This document shows positions 16,544 through 25,433 of a stretch of 64,000 bases of DNA, one piece after another. Location of the stretch: contig NZ_JAGTAS010000048.1 of the NCBI RefSeq assembly GCF_025685425.1, positions 1-64,000 of the forward strand. Direction: 5' to 3'. How positions within the stretch are numbered: position 1 is the stretch's first letter; each line of letters starts with the position of its first letter. Origin of the DNA: Terriglobus albidus. Its GTDB lineage: Bacteria > Acidobacteriota > Terriglobia > Terriglobales > Acidobacteriaceae. A program made the position numbers and the translations under genes. The notes under the pieces were generated by a model, which was not told where the DNA came from, searched no databases, and saw nothing but the letters and a program-made list of their open reading frames with translations.

Positions 16544-17575
16544 TTAGAAATCCTCATGGCTGAAGTCGACTTCTCCTGCTACCGCGACCTGGTAAGCCGA
16601 GACGCGGCGTTCGAAGAAGTTGGTCAGCTCCTGAACGTCCTGCAGTTCCATGAAGGCGAAGGGATTCTTGCTGCCGAAGATCGGCTGCATGCCCAGGCGG
16701 GCGACGCGTGAATCGGCGACGTACTCGAGATACTGGCGCATGTCGCGGACACTCAAACCGGCCACGCCGCCGGAGAGCAGGTCTTCCGCGAACTGCAGCT
16801 CTGCGTTCACCGCGTCCTTCAGCATCTCCGCAACGTCCTGCTCCATCTGTGCGTCCCACAGGTCGGGTTGCTGGCCGCGGACGACGTTCACCACTTCGAA
16901 GGCGAACTCCAGGTGCGCGCTCTCATCGCGGAAGACCCAGTTCGTTCCCGAGGCCAGGCCATGCAGCAGGCCCTTCGAGCGCAGGAAGTAAACATAGGCG
17001 AAGGCTGCGAAGAAGAAGAGGCCCTCGATGCAGGAAGCGAAGCAGATCAGGTTCAGCAGGAACTGGCGGCGGTGCTGCGCGGTCTCCAGTTGATCGAGCT
17101 TCTGGATGGAGTCCATCCAGCGCATGCAGAACTCGGCCTTCTTGTGGATGGAGGGAATGTTCTCGACGGCAGCGAAGGCGGCGGCGCGTTCATCGGGATC
17201 GGGGATGTAGTTGTCCAGCAGCGTGAGATAGAACTGCACGTGCACGGCCTCTTCAAACAACTGGCGCGAGAGATAGAGGCGCGCTTCAGGCGAGTTGATG
17301 TGCTTGTAGAGATTCAGCACCAGGTTGTTGGAGACGATGGCGTCACCGGTGGCGAAGAAGGCGACAAGGCGCTGGATGAGGTGAATCTCGGCCGGGGAGA
17401 GTTTGCTGCGCAGATCGACCAGGTCGGTAGAGAAGTCGACCTCTTCCACGGTCCAGGTGTTCTTGATGCCGTCGCGGAACATGTCGTAGAAGACCGGGTA
17501 GCGCATGGGGCGCAGGGTCAGGCAGAGGCCGGGATCGAGGATATGTTCGGGAACTTCGACGGAAGACGTAGACAT
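16544..17575 (-). CDS. nrdB: Class Ia ribonucleotide reductase, small (beta) subunit
   Basis: 343-residue ferritin-like subunit that makes the tyrosyl radical for deoxynucleotide synthesis. Iron ligands are visible: the EEAVH pair (Glu and His), with the radical Tyr four residues later in VQFYLTLL, and RDESAHLEF for the second Glu/His set. The C-terminal tail ends in SHEDF, which docks onto the large subunit. AAGGAG precedes the ATG by seven bases. It follows nrdA by 67 bases, in which an 11-bp-stem hairpin lies. It probably shares the nrdA transcript and therefore the cobalamin riboswitch. Confidence 0.97.
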   Translation of the reverse strand: MSTSSVEVPEHILDPGLCLTLRPMRYPVFYDMFRDGIKNTWTVEEVDFSTDLVDLRSKLSPAEIHLIQRLVAFFATGDAIVSNNLVLNLYKHINSPEARLYLSRQLFEEAVHVQFYLTLLDNYIPDPDERAAAFAAVENIPSIHKKAEFCMRWMDSIQKLDQLETAQHRRQFLLNLICFASCIEGLFFFAAFAYVYFLRSKGLLHGLASGTNWVFRDESAHLEFAFEVVNVVRGQQPDLWDAQMEQDVAEMLKDAVNAELQFAEDLLSGGVAGLSVRDMRQYLEYVADSRVARLGMQPIFGSKNPFAFMELQDVQELTNFFERRVSAYQVAVAGEVDFSHEDF

Positions 17576-17598
17576 GGGTAGGCTCCTTCGAGTACAAG

Positions 17599-17630
17599 GC
17601 CAGTCCTTCCCGTATCAGAGAAGGACTGGC
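17599..17630 (-). other. Intercistronic hairpin between nrdA and nrdB
   Basis: GCCAGTCCTTC and GAAGGACTGGC form a perfect 11-base stem around a 10-base loop. No T-tract follows. The hairpin starts 12 bases after the nrdA stop and ends about 24 bases before the nrdB start. Possible roles are partial termination, RNA processing or mRNA stability that sets the NrdA:NrdB ratio. Confidence 0.65.
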
Positions 17631-17642
17631 GGATGAATTGGG

Positions 17643-20093
17643 TTACTGGCAGGCTTCGCAGCTCTCGGGATTCTCGAGCGAGCAGGCGATGGCCTCAGAG
17701 GGCGTATAGGTGGTGGTAGCGGCGGGAGCGGCTGCCGGAGCAGTCTGCCGCGCGCTGGAGCCCTGAATGGTGGTCTTGGCGATACGCGTCGCCGGGCGCG
17801 AGCGCAGGTAGTAGGTGGTCTTGATGCCGTTCTTCCAGGCATACATGTACATCGACGACAGCTTGCCAATGTTCGGGCTCTCGGCGAAGAGATTCAGGCT
17901 CTGCGACTGGTCGATGTAGGCTCCGCGGTCGCGCGCCATATCGATCAGGGAGCGCATGGGGATCTCCCACACGGTGCGGTAGACCAGCTTCAGATCGTCC
18001 GGAAGCTCGGCGATGCCCTGTACGGAGCCCTCGCTCAGCTTCAGACGCTGCCGCATCTCTTCGTTCCACAGACCGCGCTCTTTCAGCTCGTTCACCAGGT
18101 ACTTGTTCACCTGCAGGAACTCGCCCGACAGCGTCTCCCGCTTGAAGAGGTTTGAGATCTGGGGTTCGATGCACTCGTAGCAGCCGACGATCGATGCGAT
18201 CGTGGCTGTCGGAGCAATGGCTATAAGCAGCGAGTTGCGAACACCGAACTGCTTGATGCGCTCACGCAATGCATCCCAGCGCGCGGTATCTTCCGGAACC
18301 ACGTTCCAGAGATCGAACTGCAGCTTACCCTCGGCGAGACGGCTCTGCGCGAAGGCCTCGTGAGCGCCGAAACGCTCGGCGAGCTGATTGCTGGCGACCA
18401 GGGCGTGATAGTAGATCTCTTCCTGGATCTTGCGCGAGAGCTCACGAGCCTCGGGAGAGTCGAAAGCGATCTTCATCTGGAAGAAGACATCCTGCAGTCC
18501 CATCAGGCCCAGGCCTACCGGCCGCCATTTGGCGTTGGACTTCGCCGCGGGCTCGACGGGGTAGTAGTTGATGTCGATTACGCGATCGAGCATCGGGAGG
18601 GCGATGCGAACGGTCTCGGCCAGCTTGGCGAAATCGAACTTACCCTCCGGAGTGAGGTAGAGCGCCAGGTTGATGGAACCCAGATTGCAGACGGCGGTCT
18701 CGTCCTTGCTGCTCACCTCGGTGATCTCGGTGCACAGGTTTGAGAGATGCACGGTGTTGCCGGGAGCGCCAGTCTGGTTGCACTTCAGGTTGCAGGCATC
18801 CTTGAAGGTCATCCAGCCATTGCCGGTCTCGGCCAGCGTACGCATCATGCGGGCGTAGAGATCGCGAGCCTTTACCTGACGGCGGTACTTCTGCTCTGCC
18901 TCGGCCTGCTCGTAAGCGGCCTTGAAGGCATCGCCGAAGAGGTCAGGAAGCTGTGGAACATCCTTCGGATCGAAGAGCGACCACATGCCGTCGGCATCCA
19001 CGCGCTCCATGAAGAGGTCGGGGATCCAGTTGGCCAGATTTAGGTTGTAGGTACGGCGGGCGTGGTCGCCGGTGTTGTCGCGCAGCTCCAGGAACTGTTC
19101 GATGTCGGCGTGCCACGGCTCGAGGTAGACGCAGCAGGCTCCCTTACGCTTGCCGCCCTGGTTTACCGCGGCGACAGAGGAGTCCAGCGTGCGCAGCCAC
19201 GGCACAATGCCGTTGCTCAGGCCATTGGTGGCGCGGATCAGCGAACCTTCGCTGCGAACGCGGTGAAAGGCGAGGCCGATGCCGCCGGAGAACTTCGAGA
19301 GCATCGCGACCGATTTGTAGGCGTCATAGATCGACTCCAGCGAGTCCGACGGAGAGTCATGCAGATAGCAGCTCGACATCTGCGCATGCTTGGTACCGGA
19401 GTTGAACAGCGTCGGCGAAGAGGGCATGTACTCGTGCGATGCGATCAGGCGATAGAACTCGATTGCCTCAGCAGGTGTGCCGGCAAGCCCGCAGGAGACG
19501 CGGAGGAAGAAGTACTGCGGCGTTTCGATGACGCGGCGCGAGATCGGATCGCGCAGCAGATAGCGGTCATAGACGGTGCGCAGGCCGAAGTATTCGAAAC
19601 GGTCGCTGAACTCATCGTCGATGGCGTGATTCAGCTTGCGTGCATGCGTGTTCACGAACTCGGCAACGGCCTTGTTCACCACACCCTCGGCATGTCCATA
19701 AGCGATGGACTGCGAGAACGAGTGCAGGTTCTGGTTGGCAACCTCTTTGTGAATAGTGGCCAGCAGCAGGCGGGCCGCCAGCCGCGAGTACTGCGGCTCC
19801 TCGGCGATCAGTGCCGCGGCGGTGTCGATGGAGATCTTGTCCAGCTCCCGTGTGGTTGCGCCGTCGTACAGGCCGCCGATGGTCTTCGATGCAACACGGA
19901 TCGCATCGACACCGTTTAGTCCCTGGGCGCAGCGCTGTACCGCGCGCACGATCTTGTTGACGTCGACCGGCTCCAGCGAGCCGTTGCGCTTGCGCACATG
20001 CATGACTGCGGTCTCAGAGGCAGGCGCCGGGAAACCCGGATGTACATCATGCAGTGTGGTCTGCGAAATGGGATGGGTGGAGAGGGTGGCCAT
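17643..20093 (-). CDS. nrdA: Class Ia ribonucleotide reductase, large (alpha) subunit
   Basis: 816-residue catalytic subunit that reduces ribonucleoside diphosphates. An N-terminal ATP-cone (about 30-115, VRKRNGSLEPVDVNKIVRAV) gives overall activity control by ATP/dATP. The catalytic barrel holds the active-site cysteines expected from the E. coli enzyme: SSCYLHD, NLCTEITE and AVCNLGSIN. The C-terminal swinging Cys pair is ESCEACQ. About 55 residues longer than E. coli NrdA. Translation starts at the ATG at 20093, behind AAGGAG at 20109-20104. That ribosome-binding site can pair with an upstream arm in the riboswitch leader. nrdB follows on the same strand. No nrdR-box pair was recognised. 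Confidence 0.97.
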   Translation of the reverse strand: MATLSTHPISQTTLHDVHPGFPAPASETAVMHVRKRNGSLEPVDVNKIVRAVQRCAQGLNGVDAIRVASKTIGGLYDGATTRELDKISIDTAAALIAEEPQYSRLAARLLLATIHKEVANQNLHSFSQSIAYGHAEGVVNKAVAEFVNTHARKLNHAIDDEFSDRFEYFGLRTVYDRYLLRDPISRRVIETPQYFFLRVSCGLAGTPAEAIEFYRLIASHEYMPSSPTLFNSGTKHAQMSSCYLHDSPSDSLESIYDAYKSVAMLSKFSGGIGLAFHRVRSEGSLIRATNGLSNGIVPWLRTLDSSVAAVNQGGKRKGACCVYLEPWHADIEQFLELRDNTGDHARRTYNLNLANWIPDLFMERVDADGMWSLFDPKDVPQLPDLFGDAFKAAYEQAEAEQKYRRQVKARDLYARMMRTLAETGNGWMTFKDACNLKCNQTGAPGNTVHLSNLCTEITEVSSKDETAVCNLGSINLALYLTPEGKFDFAKLAETVRIALPMLDRVIDINYYPVEPAAKSNAKWRPVGLGLMGLQDVFFQMKIAFDSPEARELSRKIQEEIYYHALVASNQLAERFGAHEAFAQSRLAEGKLQFDLWNVVPEDTARWDALRERIKQFGVRNSLLIAIAPTATIASIVGCYECIEPQISNLFKRETLSGEFLQVNKYLVNELKERGLWNEEMRQRLKLSEGSVQGIAELPDDLKLVYRTVWEIPMRSLIDMARDRGAYIDQSQSLNLFAESPNIGKLSSMYMYAWKNGIKTTYYLRSRPATRIAKTTIQGSSARQTAPAAAPAATTTYTPSEAIACSLENPESCEACQ

Positions 20094-20300
20094 CGCTCAT
20101 GAGCTCCTTGTCACCGGCCTCTGCGGTCGTGGCGGGAAAGGAGGGCTTCCAGGGTGCGAGCACGACAAGGGCACCTGAGCCGCTGACCACGCCATTCCCT
20201 CCGCGGGGACGATGATTGCGTATTTCCTCACGGCAGGTGCTCGGACTTTAACCGTTGCGGGACAGTGCCGGGTTTCCACCGGTCTTTCCCTGCACATCGT
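20094..20300 (-). promoter_or_regulatory. Cobalamin (B12) riboswitch leader of nrdAB
   Basis: Minus-strand reading gives the conserved aptamer parts in order: GGGAAAGACC, GGTGGAAACCCGGCACTG, CCCGCAACGG and the B12 box AAGTCCGAGCACCTGCC (within 20226-20248). ACGATG (20300-20295) can pair with CATCGT (20214-20209) as the closing P1 stem, so the aptamer spans about 20209-20300. In the 115-base expression platform, CCTTGTC (20170-20164) is complementary to GACAAGG (20112-20106), which includes part of the nrdA Shine-Dalgarno AAGGAG. This points to control of translation. Bases 20301-20470 hold upstream sequence for both this leader and the transaldolase gene; nothing else was recognised there. 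Confidence 0.88.
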
Positions 20301-20470
20301 GAAGTTTCTCCACAGTAACTTGCGATCGATTAGAAAGCAACCCAAGATATAGCGGTCGATGTGGAAATGTGGCCTAGGCCTTGGATTGTCGCGGGAAGCG
20401 ATGTATTGGTAGGACCACACCTGCTATCCGCCTGGAAGGTGTAGTCTTAAAGTGCGAGGAGAACTTTCCA

Positions 20471-21463
20471 ATGGCGACCCTTTTGGAGCAGCTCAAGCAG
20501 TACACAACCGTCGTAGCCGACACCGGCGACATGCAGTCGATGGAGAAATTTAAGCCGACTGACGCCACCACCAACCCGTCCCTGATCACTGCCGCGGCCA
20601 ACATGCCCGCCTATTCGCACATCGTGGACGAAGTGCTGAAGGAAGCCAAGCAGAAGGCCGGCGCCAACGCCGACGATAAGGCGATTGCCGCCGAAGCCTT
20701 CAAGACGCTGGCTGTCGCCTTCGGCAAGAAGATTCTTGAGATCGTTCCCGGCCGCGTGTCGACCGAGGTGGACGCTCGCCTCTCCTACGACAGGGAGAAG
20801 ACGATCGCGGTCGCCCACGACATCATCAAGCAGTACGAAGATGCCGGCATCAGCCGCGAGCGCATCCTGATCAAGATCGCTTCCACCTGGGAAGGCATCA
20901 AGGCCGCCGAGCAGCTCGAGAAGGAAGGCATCCACTGCAACCTGACGCTGCTCTTCGGTATCCACCAGGCTATCGCCTGCGCCGAAGCGAAGGTCACGCT
21001 GATCTCCCCGTTCGTCGGCCGCATCCTCGACTGGTACAAGAAGGACACCGGCAAGGACTACGTCGGCGCCGATGACCCCGGCGTGCAGTCGGTTACCCGG
21101 ATTTACAACTACTACAAGAAGTTCGGTTATAAGACTCAGGTGATGGGCGCCAGCTTCCGCAACATCGGCGAGATCATTGAGCTGGCCGGAAGCGACCTTC
21201 TGACCATCTCGCCCAAGCTGCTGGAAGAGCTGGACTCCAAGGACGCTCCGCTCGAGAAGAAGCTGGATGCCGAGAAGGCCAAGGCTATGGACATCGAGAA
21301 GATCTCGATCGATCAGGCCACCTTCGAGAAGATGCATGCCGAGGACCGTATGGCCCACGACAAGCTGAAGGAAGGCATCGAGGGCTTCTCCAAGGCGCTC
21401 GAGGAGCTGGAAGCTCTGCTCGAAAAGCGTCTCAAGGAGATCGCCGAGCCGGTCACCGCATAA
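20471..21463 (+). CDS. tal: Transaldolase
   Basis: Cytosolic pentose-phosphate enzyme of 330 residues that moves a dihydroxyacetone unit between sedoheptulose-7-phosphate and glyceraldehyde-3-phosphate. [10 protein letters not shown] is the first family signature. The Schiff-base lysine is in [19 protein letters not shown], matching the E. coli TalB-type length and order. The ATG at 20471 has AGGAG upstream; the frame upstream to 20381 is not translated from a supported site. It is a single gene with its own terminator, divergent from nrdA. Confidence 0.96.
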   Translation: MATLLEQLKQYTTVVADTGDMQSMEKFKPTDATTNPSLITAAANMPAYSHIVDEVLKEAKQKAGANADDKAIAAEAFKTLAVAFGKKILEIVPGRVSTEVDARLSYDREKTIAVAHDIIKQYEDAGISRERILIKIASTWEGIKAAEQLEKEGIHCNLTLLFGIHQAIACAEAKVTLISPFVGRILDWYKKDTGKDYVGADDPGVQSVTRIYNYYKKFGYKTQVMGASFRNIGEIIELAGSDLLTISPKLLEELDSKDAPLEKKLDAEKAKAMDIEKISIDQATFEKMHAEDRMAHDKLKEGIEGFSKALEELEALLEKRLKEIAEPVTA

Positions 21464-21482
21464 ATGTGATCAAGAACAAGAG

Positions 21483-21511
21483 ACGCTCCCTTCGGGGAGC
21501 GTTTCTGTTTT
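21483..21511 (+). terminator. Rho-independent terminator of tal
   Basis: ACGCTCCC and GGGAGCGT form an eight-base stem around a stable TTCG loop, followed by TTCTGTTTT. It starts 20 bases after the transaldolase stop codon. Confidence 0.9.
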
Positions 21512-21540
21512 AAGGACAAACCTCATCAGAGAAGGTTCGG

Positions 21541-21784
21541 GGGAGATGAGGGCTTGACCTCAGCGGCTAAAGCCGCGCGTCTTCTGAACCTTAAGGGGAC
21601 GGCTGAAGCCGTCCCCTTAAGCAATGCATTCGCACCTGCGGCGCGAAATGGTTGCGCTAAGCGCAACGGCGGGTTGAAGCAATATTTCTCTCCAACGCCA
21701 TAGGATGTTTTGTTTAAGGGCACGGCTTTAGCCGTGCCGTATCAGCGATTTAAACGACATGCGGCTTTAGCCGCTGAGGGCTAA
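21541..21784. repeat. Cluster of GGCT-AAGCC palindromes with 19-bp flanking inverted repeat
   Basis: Four palindromic cores are present: GCGGCTAAAGCCGC (21563), GGACGGCTGAAGCCGTCC (near 21597), GCACGGCTTTAGCCGTGC (near 21719) and GCGGCTTTAGCCGC (21761). The outer two belong to a perfect 19-base inverted repeat (21558-21576 with 21761-21779). The block fills the gap between convergent genes and holds no recognisable gene. Confidence 0.75.
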
Positions 21785-21799
21785 AAAACTAAGTGTTGC

Positions 21800-22624
21800 C
21801 TAGCCAATTCTTGGTGGCTCAAGCTGCCACTTCGTCCGTGTATACGCGATACGGAAACCATTGCGTTGGGCGTTACGTTGCGAGGTGCTTCCCGGCTCCG
21901 TCACCATCATGAAGAGATCACATCCTATGACGCAGGCATGACGCATGCGAGCATTGAGTAGCGCTGATTGAGCGCCAAGCCTGCGTAGTGGGGGCAAAGT
22001 CGCAGAGCCGGCAAAGAGAGCTACACCTCCATGGACATGCAGTACCGCTGTTGCAGCGGGCTGTCCATCGATGATGGCGAGAAAGCAGTGGGTATTCTCC
22101 CGGCTAATCGAAATCTTTCCCATGTCCAGCAGGAACTCGCGAAACTCCGGATGATCCGCAGACCACGCGTCTGCGGCGACTCTGCCCCACAGCTCGGCTT
22201 CATCCTGCTTCACGACGCGCACATCGACGGTTGCGGGGACCTCAGGACAATGCGCTGGCTGATACATCACGCTGCTCATCTCGACCGGCCGGTAGCGACG
22301 CTTGCAGAGCAGTTGGTGTAGCGCGAGGCCCGCCAGCGGTGAGACCTCGTGATTGACAGCAGCGCCGCGCGAGAAGAAGAACTCCTCCAGCGCGCCAAGG
22401 CTCTCTTCGAAGCCATCTGAACTTGTGATTCCCAGGCAGAAGGTCTGAGTCAGTGGCGAGTCGGGTCCATCGAAGACAGCAATGGCGCCGTGCGCGGTAT
22501 CCCAGGCGGTGCTGCTCTCGGGGTTCAAGCGCTTACGGGTATGAGCGAAATCCAGGCAGGCATGGCCTTCGGCGAGCTCCAGCCGATGCGCAAGGGAAAG
22601 GTCAGCAAACATGCGTTCCAGCAT
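21800..22624 (-). CDS. GNAT-family N-acetyltransferase
   Basis: 274-residue protein. The C-terminal half (about 125-270) fits a GNAT acyltransferase fold: DVRVVKQDEAELWGRVAADA, then a beta strand HCFLAIIDGQPAATAVL, an acetyl-CoA loop region ATLPPLRRLGAQSALLNARM, and FMMVTEPGSTSQRNAQRNGF. The N-terminal 120 residues look like a second, diverged GNAT-like domain. Two near starts (residues M1 and M5) are possible. It is convergent with tal across a repeat block and divergent from tetR-shc across copy 2 of the 111-bp element. The substrate is unknown. Confidence 0.78.
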   Translation of the reverse strand: MLERMFADLSLAHRLELAEGHACLDFAHTRKRLNPESSTAWDTAHGAIAVFDGPDSPLTQTFCLGITSSDGFEESLGALEEFFFSRGAAVNHEVSPLAGLALHQLLCKRRYRPVEMSSVMYQPAHCPEVPATVDVRVVKQDEAELWGRVAADAWSADHPEFREFLLDMGKISISRENTHCFLAIIDGQPAATAVLHVHGGVALFAGSATLPPLRRLGAQSALLNARMRHACVIGCDLFMMVTEPGSTSQRNAQRNGFRIAYTRTKWQLEPPRIG

Positions 22625-22649
22625 AGAGGTTCGAGAACAGAAGAGTTAG

Positions 22650-22760
22650 AACATTTTTCCCTGTTGCTGGGTATCCCTGAAGAGGAGTGCCGCGGCGTTT
22701 TTATTGCGGAAAACGCCCATAGATGCGGAAATCCTAGGCTACATCTACAGGGAAAATGCT
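22650..22760. repeat. 111-bp palindromic element, copy 2
   Basis: Same orientation as copy 1. End arms are ACATTTTTCCCTGT and ACAGGGAAAATGCT, and the central hairpin lies at 22694-22717. It ends four bases before the TetR operator palindrome, between the divergent GNAT and tetR genes. Confidence 0.85.
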
Positions 22761-22764
22761 ACTG

Positions 22765-22784
22765 TACCGTCTGGACGGTATACT
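22765..22784 (+). promoter_or_regulatory. TetR operator and -10 box of tetR-shc
   Basis: TACCGTCTGGACGGTA (22765-22780) is a perfect palindrome of two 7-base arms, typical of TetR-family operators. TATACT (22779-22784) overlaps its right edge and sits 10 bases before the tetR ATG, a likely -10 box. A regulator bound here would block its own transcription and that of shc. Confidence 0.75.
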
Positions 22785-22793
22785 AAGCAGCGT

Positions 22794-23396
22794 ATGAGTA
22801 AGCGTGACACCATCCTCAAAAGCGCCGAAACCCTGATCCGCAGCGAGGGCTCGCAGCAGTTGACCCTTGACCGTGTTGCTGAGAAAGCCCAGGTCAGCAA
22901 AGGAGGGCTGCTGTATCACTTTCCCTCCAAGGAAGAGCTGGTCGCCGGCCTGGTGGCGCGCACCATCGAGTACTTCGATCGTGATCTGGCTGCGGCCAGA
23001 GCAGAACTCCCTGAGAGACCCGGGCGCAACACACTGGCCTTTGTTCTGGCATCGCTTGAGGGCCGCTGGGCGCAGGATGCCGGTCTCTCTCCAGAGCGTC
23101 TGGACGTCTTTGCCTCAGCGCTTGCCGCCGCCTCCACGGACATGAAACTGGTTGAGCCTATGCGTGAGGCCTATGCGCGCTGGCAGGCGCTGTTGGAGAA
23201 CGATGGCATCGATCCCATTACTGCGACGATCGTGCGGCTGGCGGTAGATGGCCTGTGGTTCACAGAGATGTTCGGCTTCGACGAAGCGATCTGTACCGGC
23301 GAACGCCGTGCACAAATCATGACGCGATTGAAACAAATGTGCACGGCGGAACCGCAATCCACATCCAAGCGTAAGAGCAGGAGAGGGAAGGCCTGA
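22794..23396 (+). CDS. TetR/AcrR-family transcriptional regulator
   Basis: 200-residue predicted repressor. The N-terminal helix-turn-helix (about 5-55) reads LKSAETLIRSEGSQQLTLDR and VAEKAQVSKGGLLYHFPSKE, the standard TetR signature. The C-terminal ligand domain resembles the YcdC/TetR_C-6 type (VFASALAAASTDM). The longer frame to 22704 runs through the 111-bp repeat; the ATG at 22794 follows the operator and -10 box. Its stop overlaps the start of shc (TGATG), so regulator and cyclase form one operon. Hopanoid synthesis would then be under its control; this follows from context only. Confidence 0.92.
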   Translation: MSKRDTILKSAETLIRSEGSQQLTLDRVAEKAQVSKGGLLYHFPSKEELVAGLVARTIEYFDRDLAAARAELPERPGRNTLAFVLASLEGRWAQDAGLSPERLDVFASALAAASTDMKLVEPMREAYARWQALLENDGIDPITATIVRLAVDGLWFTEMFGFDEAICTGERRAQIMTRLKQMCTAEPQSTSKRKSRRGKA

Positions 23397-25390
23397 TGAG
23401 AGAGCAGTTCGGCGGCGCCATTCCGGCCGTAATCAGCGTCGGCAGTCTTGAATTAGAGCAACAGAACGAAGAAGTTAGCCAGCAGGCCATCGCCCGGCTG
23501 GAGCAGCAGTTGTCGTTGACCGCTGAGGCTCTGCTGCGGAAACAGCATGCTGACGGCTACTGGTGCGGCGACCTGACAGCAGACTCCACCCTGGCCTCGG
23601 ATTACGTGTTGCTGCAGCTATGGCTATTTCCTCCCGAGGAGGGCGGTCCGTGGACGCCTCCGAGCGCACAGCGTACAGCGAAGCTCGTCCGTTATCTGAA
23701 AGGCTGCCAGCTTGCGGACGGTGGATGGAATCTCTTCGCCCAGGGCGAAGCTGATGTGAACGCTACGGTGAAGGCCTATACCGCGCTCAAGATCATGGGT
23801 GAGGATATGGACTCGGAGTGTATGCGCGCGGCTCGTGAGCGCATTCTGGAGCTTGGCGGCCTGCAGGCATGCAACAGCTACACCAAGATCAACCTCAGCC
23901 TCTTCGGTCTTTTCCCGCGTGAGTTTGTGCCCACGGTCCCGGCGGAGATCATGATCGTGCCCGGCAGTTTTCTCTACGAGATGTCATCGTGGACACGCAC
24001 TATCATCGTGCCCCTCTCCATCGTCCAGGGCCTAGGCGTTCAGCGTACGGCGCCCTTCGGCATGACGCTGCAGGAGCTGATCTATCCTGGCTCGCCGATC
24101 ACCATGCCGCGCAAGGATCTTACCTCTGAGCTCTTCCTTCATGCCGATAAGCTGCTCAAGCACTGGGAGCGCCGCGGTGTGCAGAAGATCCGCGGCCGTG
24201 CGATTGCCGCCGCCGAGCGTTGGATGCTGGAACATCTGCAGCACTCCGAGGGTCTGGGAGCCATCTATCCTTCGATGATGTACGCCATCATGGCGATGGA
24301 CTCACTCGGCTATGAGCGTGATCAGCCTGACATGATCGAGGCGATCCGCCACTTCGATGATCTGCTCCTGGAGCGTGAAGACTCCATCGAGTTTCAGCCC
24401 TGCAAATCGCCGGTATGGGATACCGCGATTGCTGCCTTCGCTCTTGGTGAGACCGGAGACATCGATGCCACCGCCATGACACGAGCGGCGGACTGGCTGC
24501 TGAGTAAAGAGGTTCGCCGTAAAGGAGACTGGTCGGCCAAGCGCCCGAACCTGCGCCCCAGCGGCTGGGCCTTCGAATTCGCCAACGACTTCTATCCCGA
24601 CATCGACGATACGGCGATGGTGCTGCTCGCGCTGCAGCATATCCGCGCTTCCAATCCTGAACGCCAGGCGCGTGCGGAGCAGCGAGCCATCGACTGGCTT
24701 CTCGGTATGCAATCGGCAGATGGAGGCTGGGCGGCCTTCGATGTTGATAACGACTGGCAGCTGTTGAATAAAGTCCCTTTCGCCGATCACAATGCGATGC
24801 TCGACCCAACCTGCGCCGATATCACCGGCCGCGTGCTGGAGGCTCTGAGCAAACGTGGGCTGGGAACGAAGCATCCCGCAATCGTAAGAGGAGTGCAGTA
24901 CCTGCTTAGCTCACAGGAACAGAATGGAAGTTGGTACGGCCGCTGGGGAGTGAACTACGTCTACGGCACCTTCCTGGCGATGCGCGGGCTCATTGCGACC
25001 TGTGACTCTCGTGCACATTCTGCTATCGAGAAGGCAGCTCGATGGCTGTTATCTGTTCAGAACGACGATGGCGGCTGGGGAGAGAGCTGTGTCAGCTACG
25101 AAGTCGATCACTTCGTAGCCGCACAGAGCACACCCACGCAGACCGCCTGGGCTCTGATGGGCCTGATGGCTTGCGGGAAAACTCGTTCATCGCAGGTGGA
25201 ACGCGGCATACGGTGGCTGTTGGACAATCAGCGGGCCGATGGTGACTGGGATGAGGGCCTGACAACGGGTACTGGTTTCCCCAATGTTTTTTATCTCAGC
25301 TATCACCTCTACCGGATGTACTTCCCGGCGTTGGCACTGGCAACCTATCGCAAGGAGCTCGTGCGCCCTGCCCTGACCGTTCAACTTTGA
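23396..25390 (+). CDS. shc: Squalene-hopene cyclase
   Basis: Membrane-associated triterpene cyclase of 664 residues that folds squalene to hopene/diplopterol, the base of hopanoid membrane lipids. The catalytic DxDD motif is in YPDIDDTAMVLLAL. Several QW repeats are present, among them GGWNLF, DGGWAAFDVDN, NGSWYGRWGVNYVYGTF, GGWGESC and a last one around DGDWDEGLTTGTG. YLSYHLYRMYFP near the C-terminus is typical. Length and motif order are complete. It overlaps the upstream tetR gene by one base. No squalene synthase (hpnCDE) or hpn tailoring genes lie in the window. Confidence 0.97.
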   Translation: MREQFGGAIPAVISVGSLELEQQNEEVSQQAIARLEQQLSLTAEALLRKQHADGYWCGDLTADSTLASDYVLLQLWLFPPEEGGPWTPPSAQRTAKLVRYLKGCQLADGGWNLFAQGEADVNATVKAYTALKIMGEDMDSECMRAARERILELGGLQACNSYTKINLSLFGLFPREFVPTVPAEIMIVPGSFLYEMSSWTRTIIVPLSIVQGLGVQRTAPFGMTLQELIYPGSPITMPRKDLTSELFLHADKLLKHWERRGVQKIRGRAIAAAERWMLEHLQHSEGLGAIYPSMMYAIMAMDSLGYERDQPDMIEAIRHFDDLLLEREDSIEFQPCKSPVWDTAIAAFALGETGDIDATAMTRAADWLLSKEVRRKGDWSAKRPNLRPSGWAFEFANDFYPDIDDTAMVLLALQHIRASNPERQARAEQRAIDWLLGMQSADGGWAAFDVDNDWQLLNKVPFADHNAMLDPTCADITGRVLEALSKRGLGTKHPAIVRGVQYLLSSQEQNGSWYGRWGVNYVYGTFLAMRGLIATCDSRAHSAIEKAARWLLSVQNDDGGWGESCVSYEVDHFVAAQSTPTQTAWALMGLMACGKTRSSQVERGIRWLLDNQRADGDWDEGLTTGTGFPNVFYLSYHLYRMYFPALALATYRKELVRPALTVQL

Positions 25391-25433
25391 TATCAGGTAT
25401 GGTCTGACATTTTGACGAGGTAATACACCCGTT

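Noticed and set aside
19062-19919. Plus-strand frame of 285 residues
   Set aside because: Antisense to nrdA, no motif, no ribosome-binding site.
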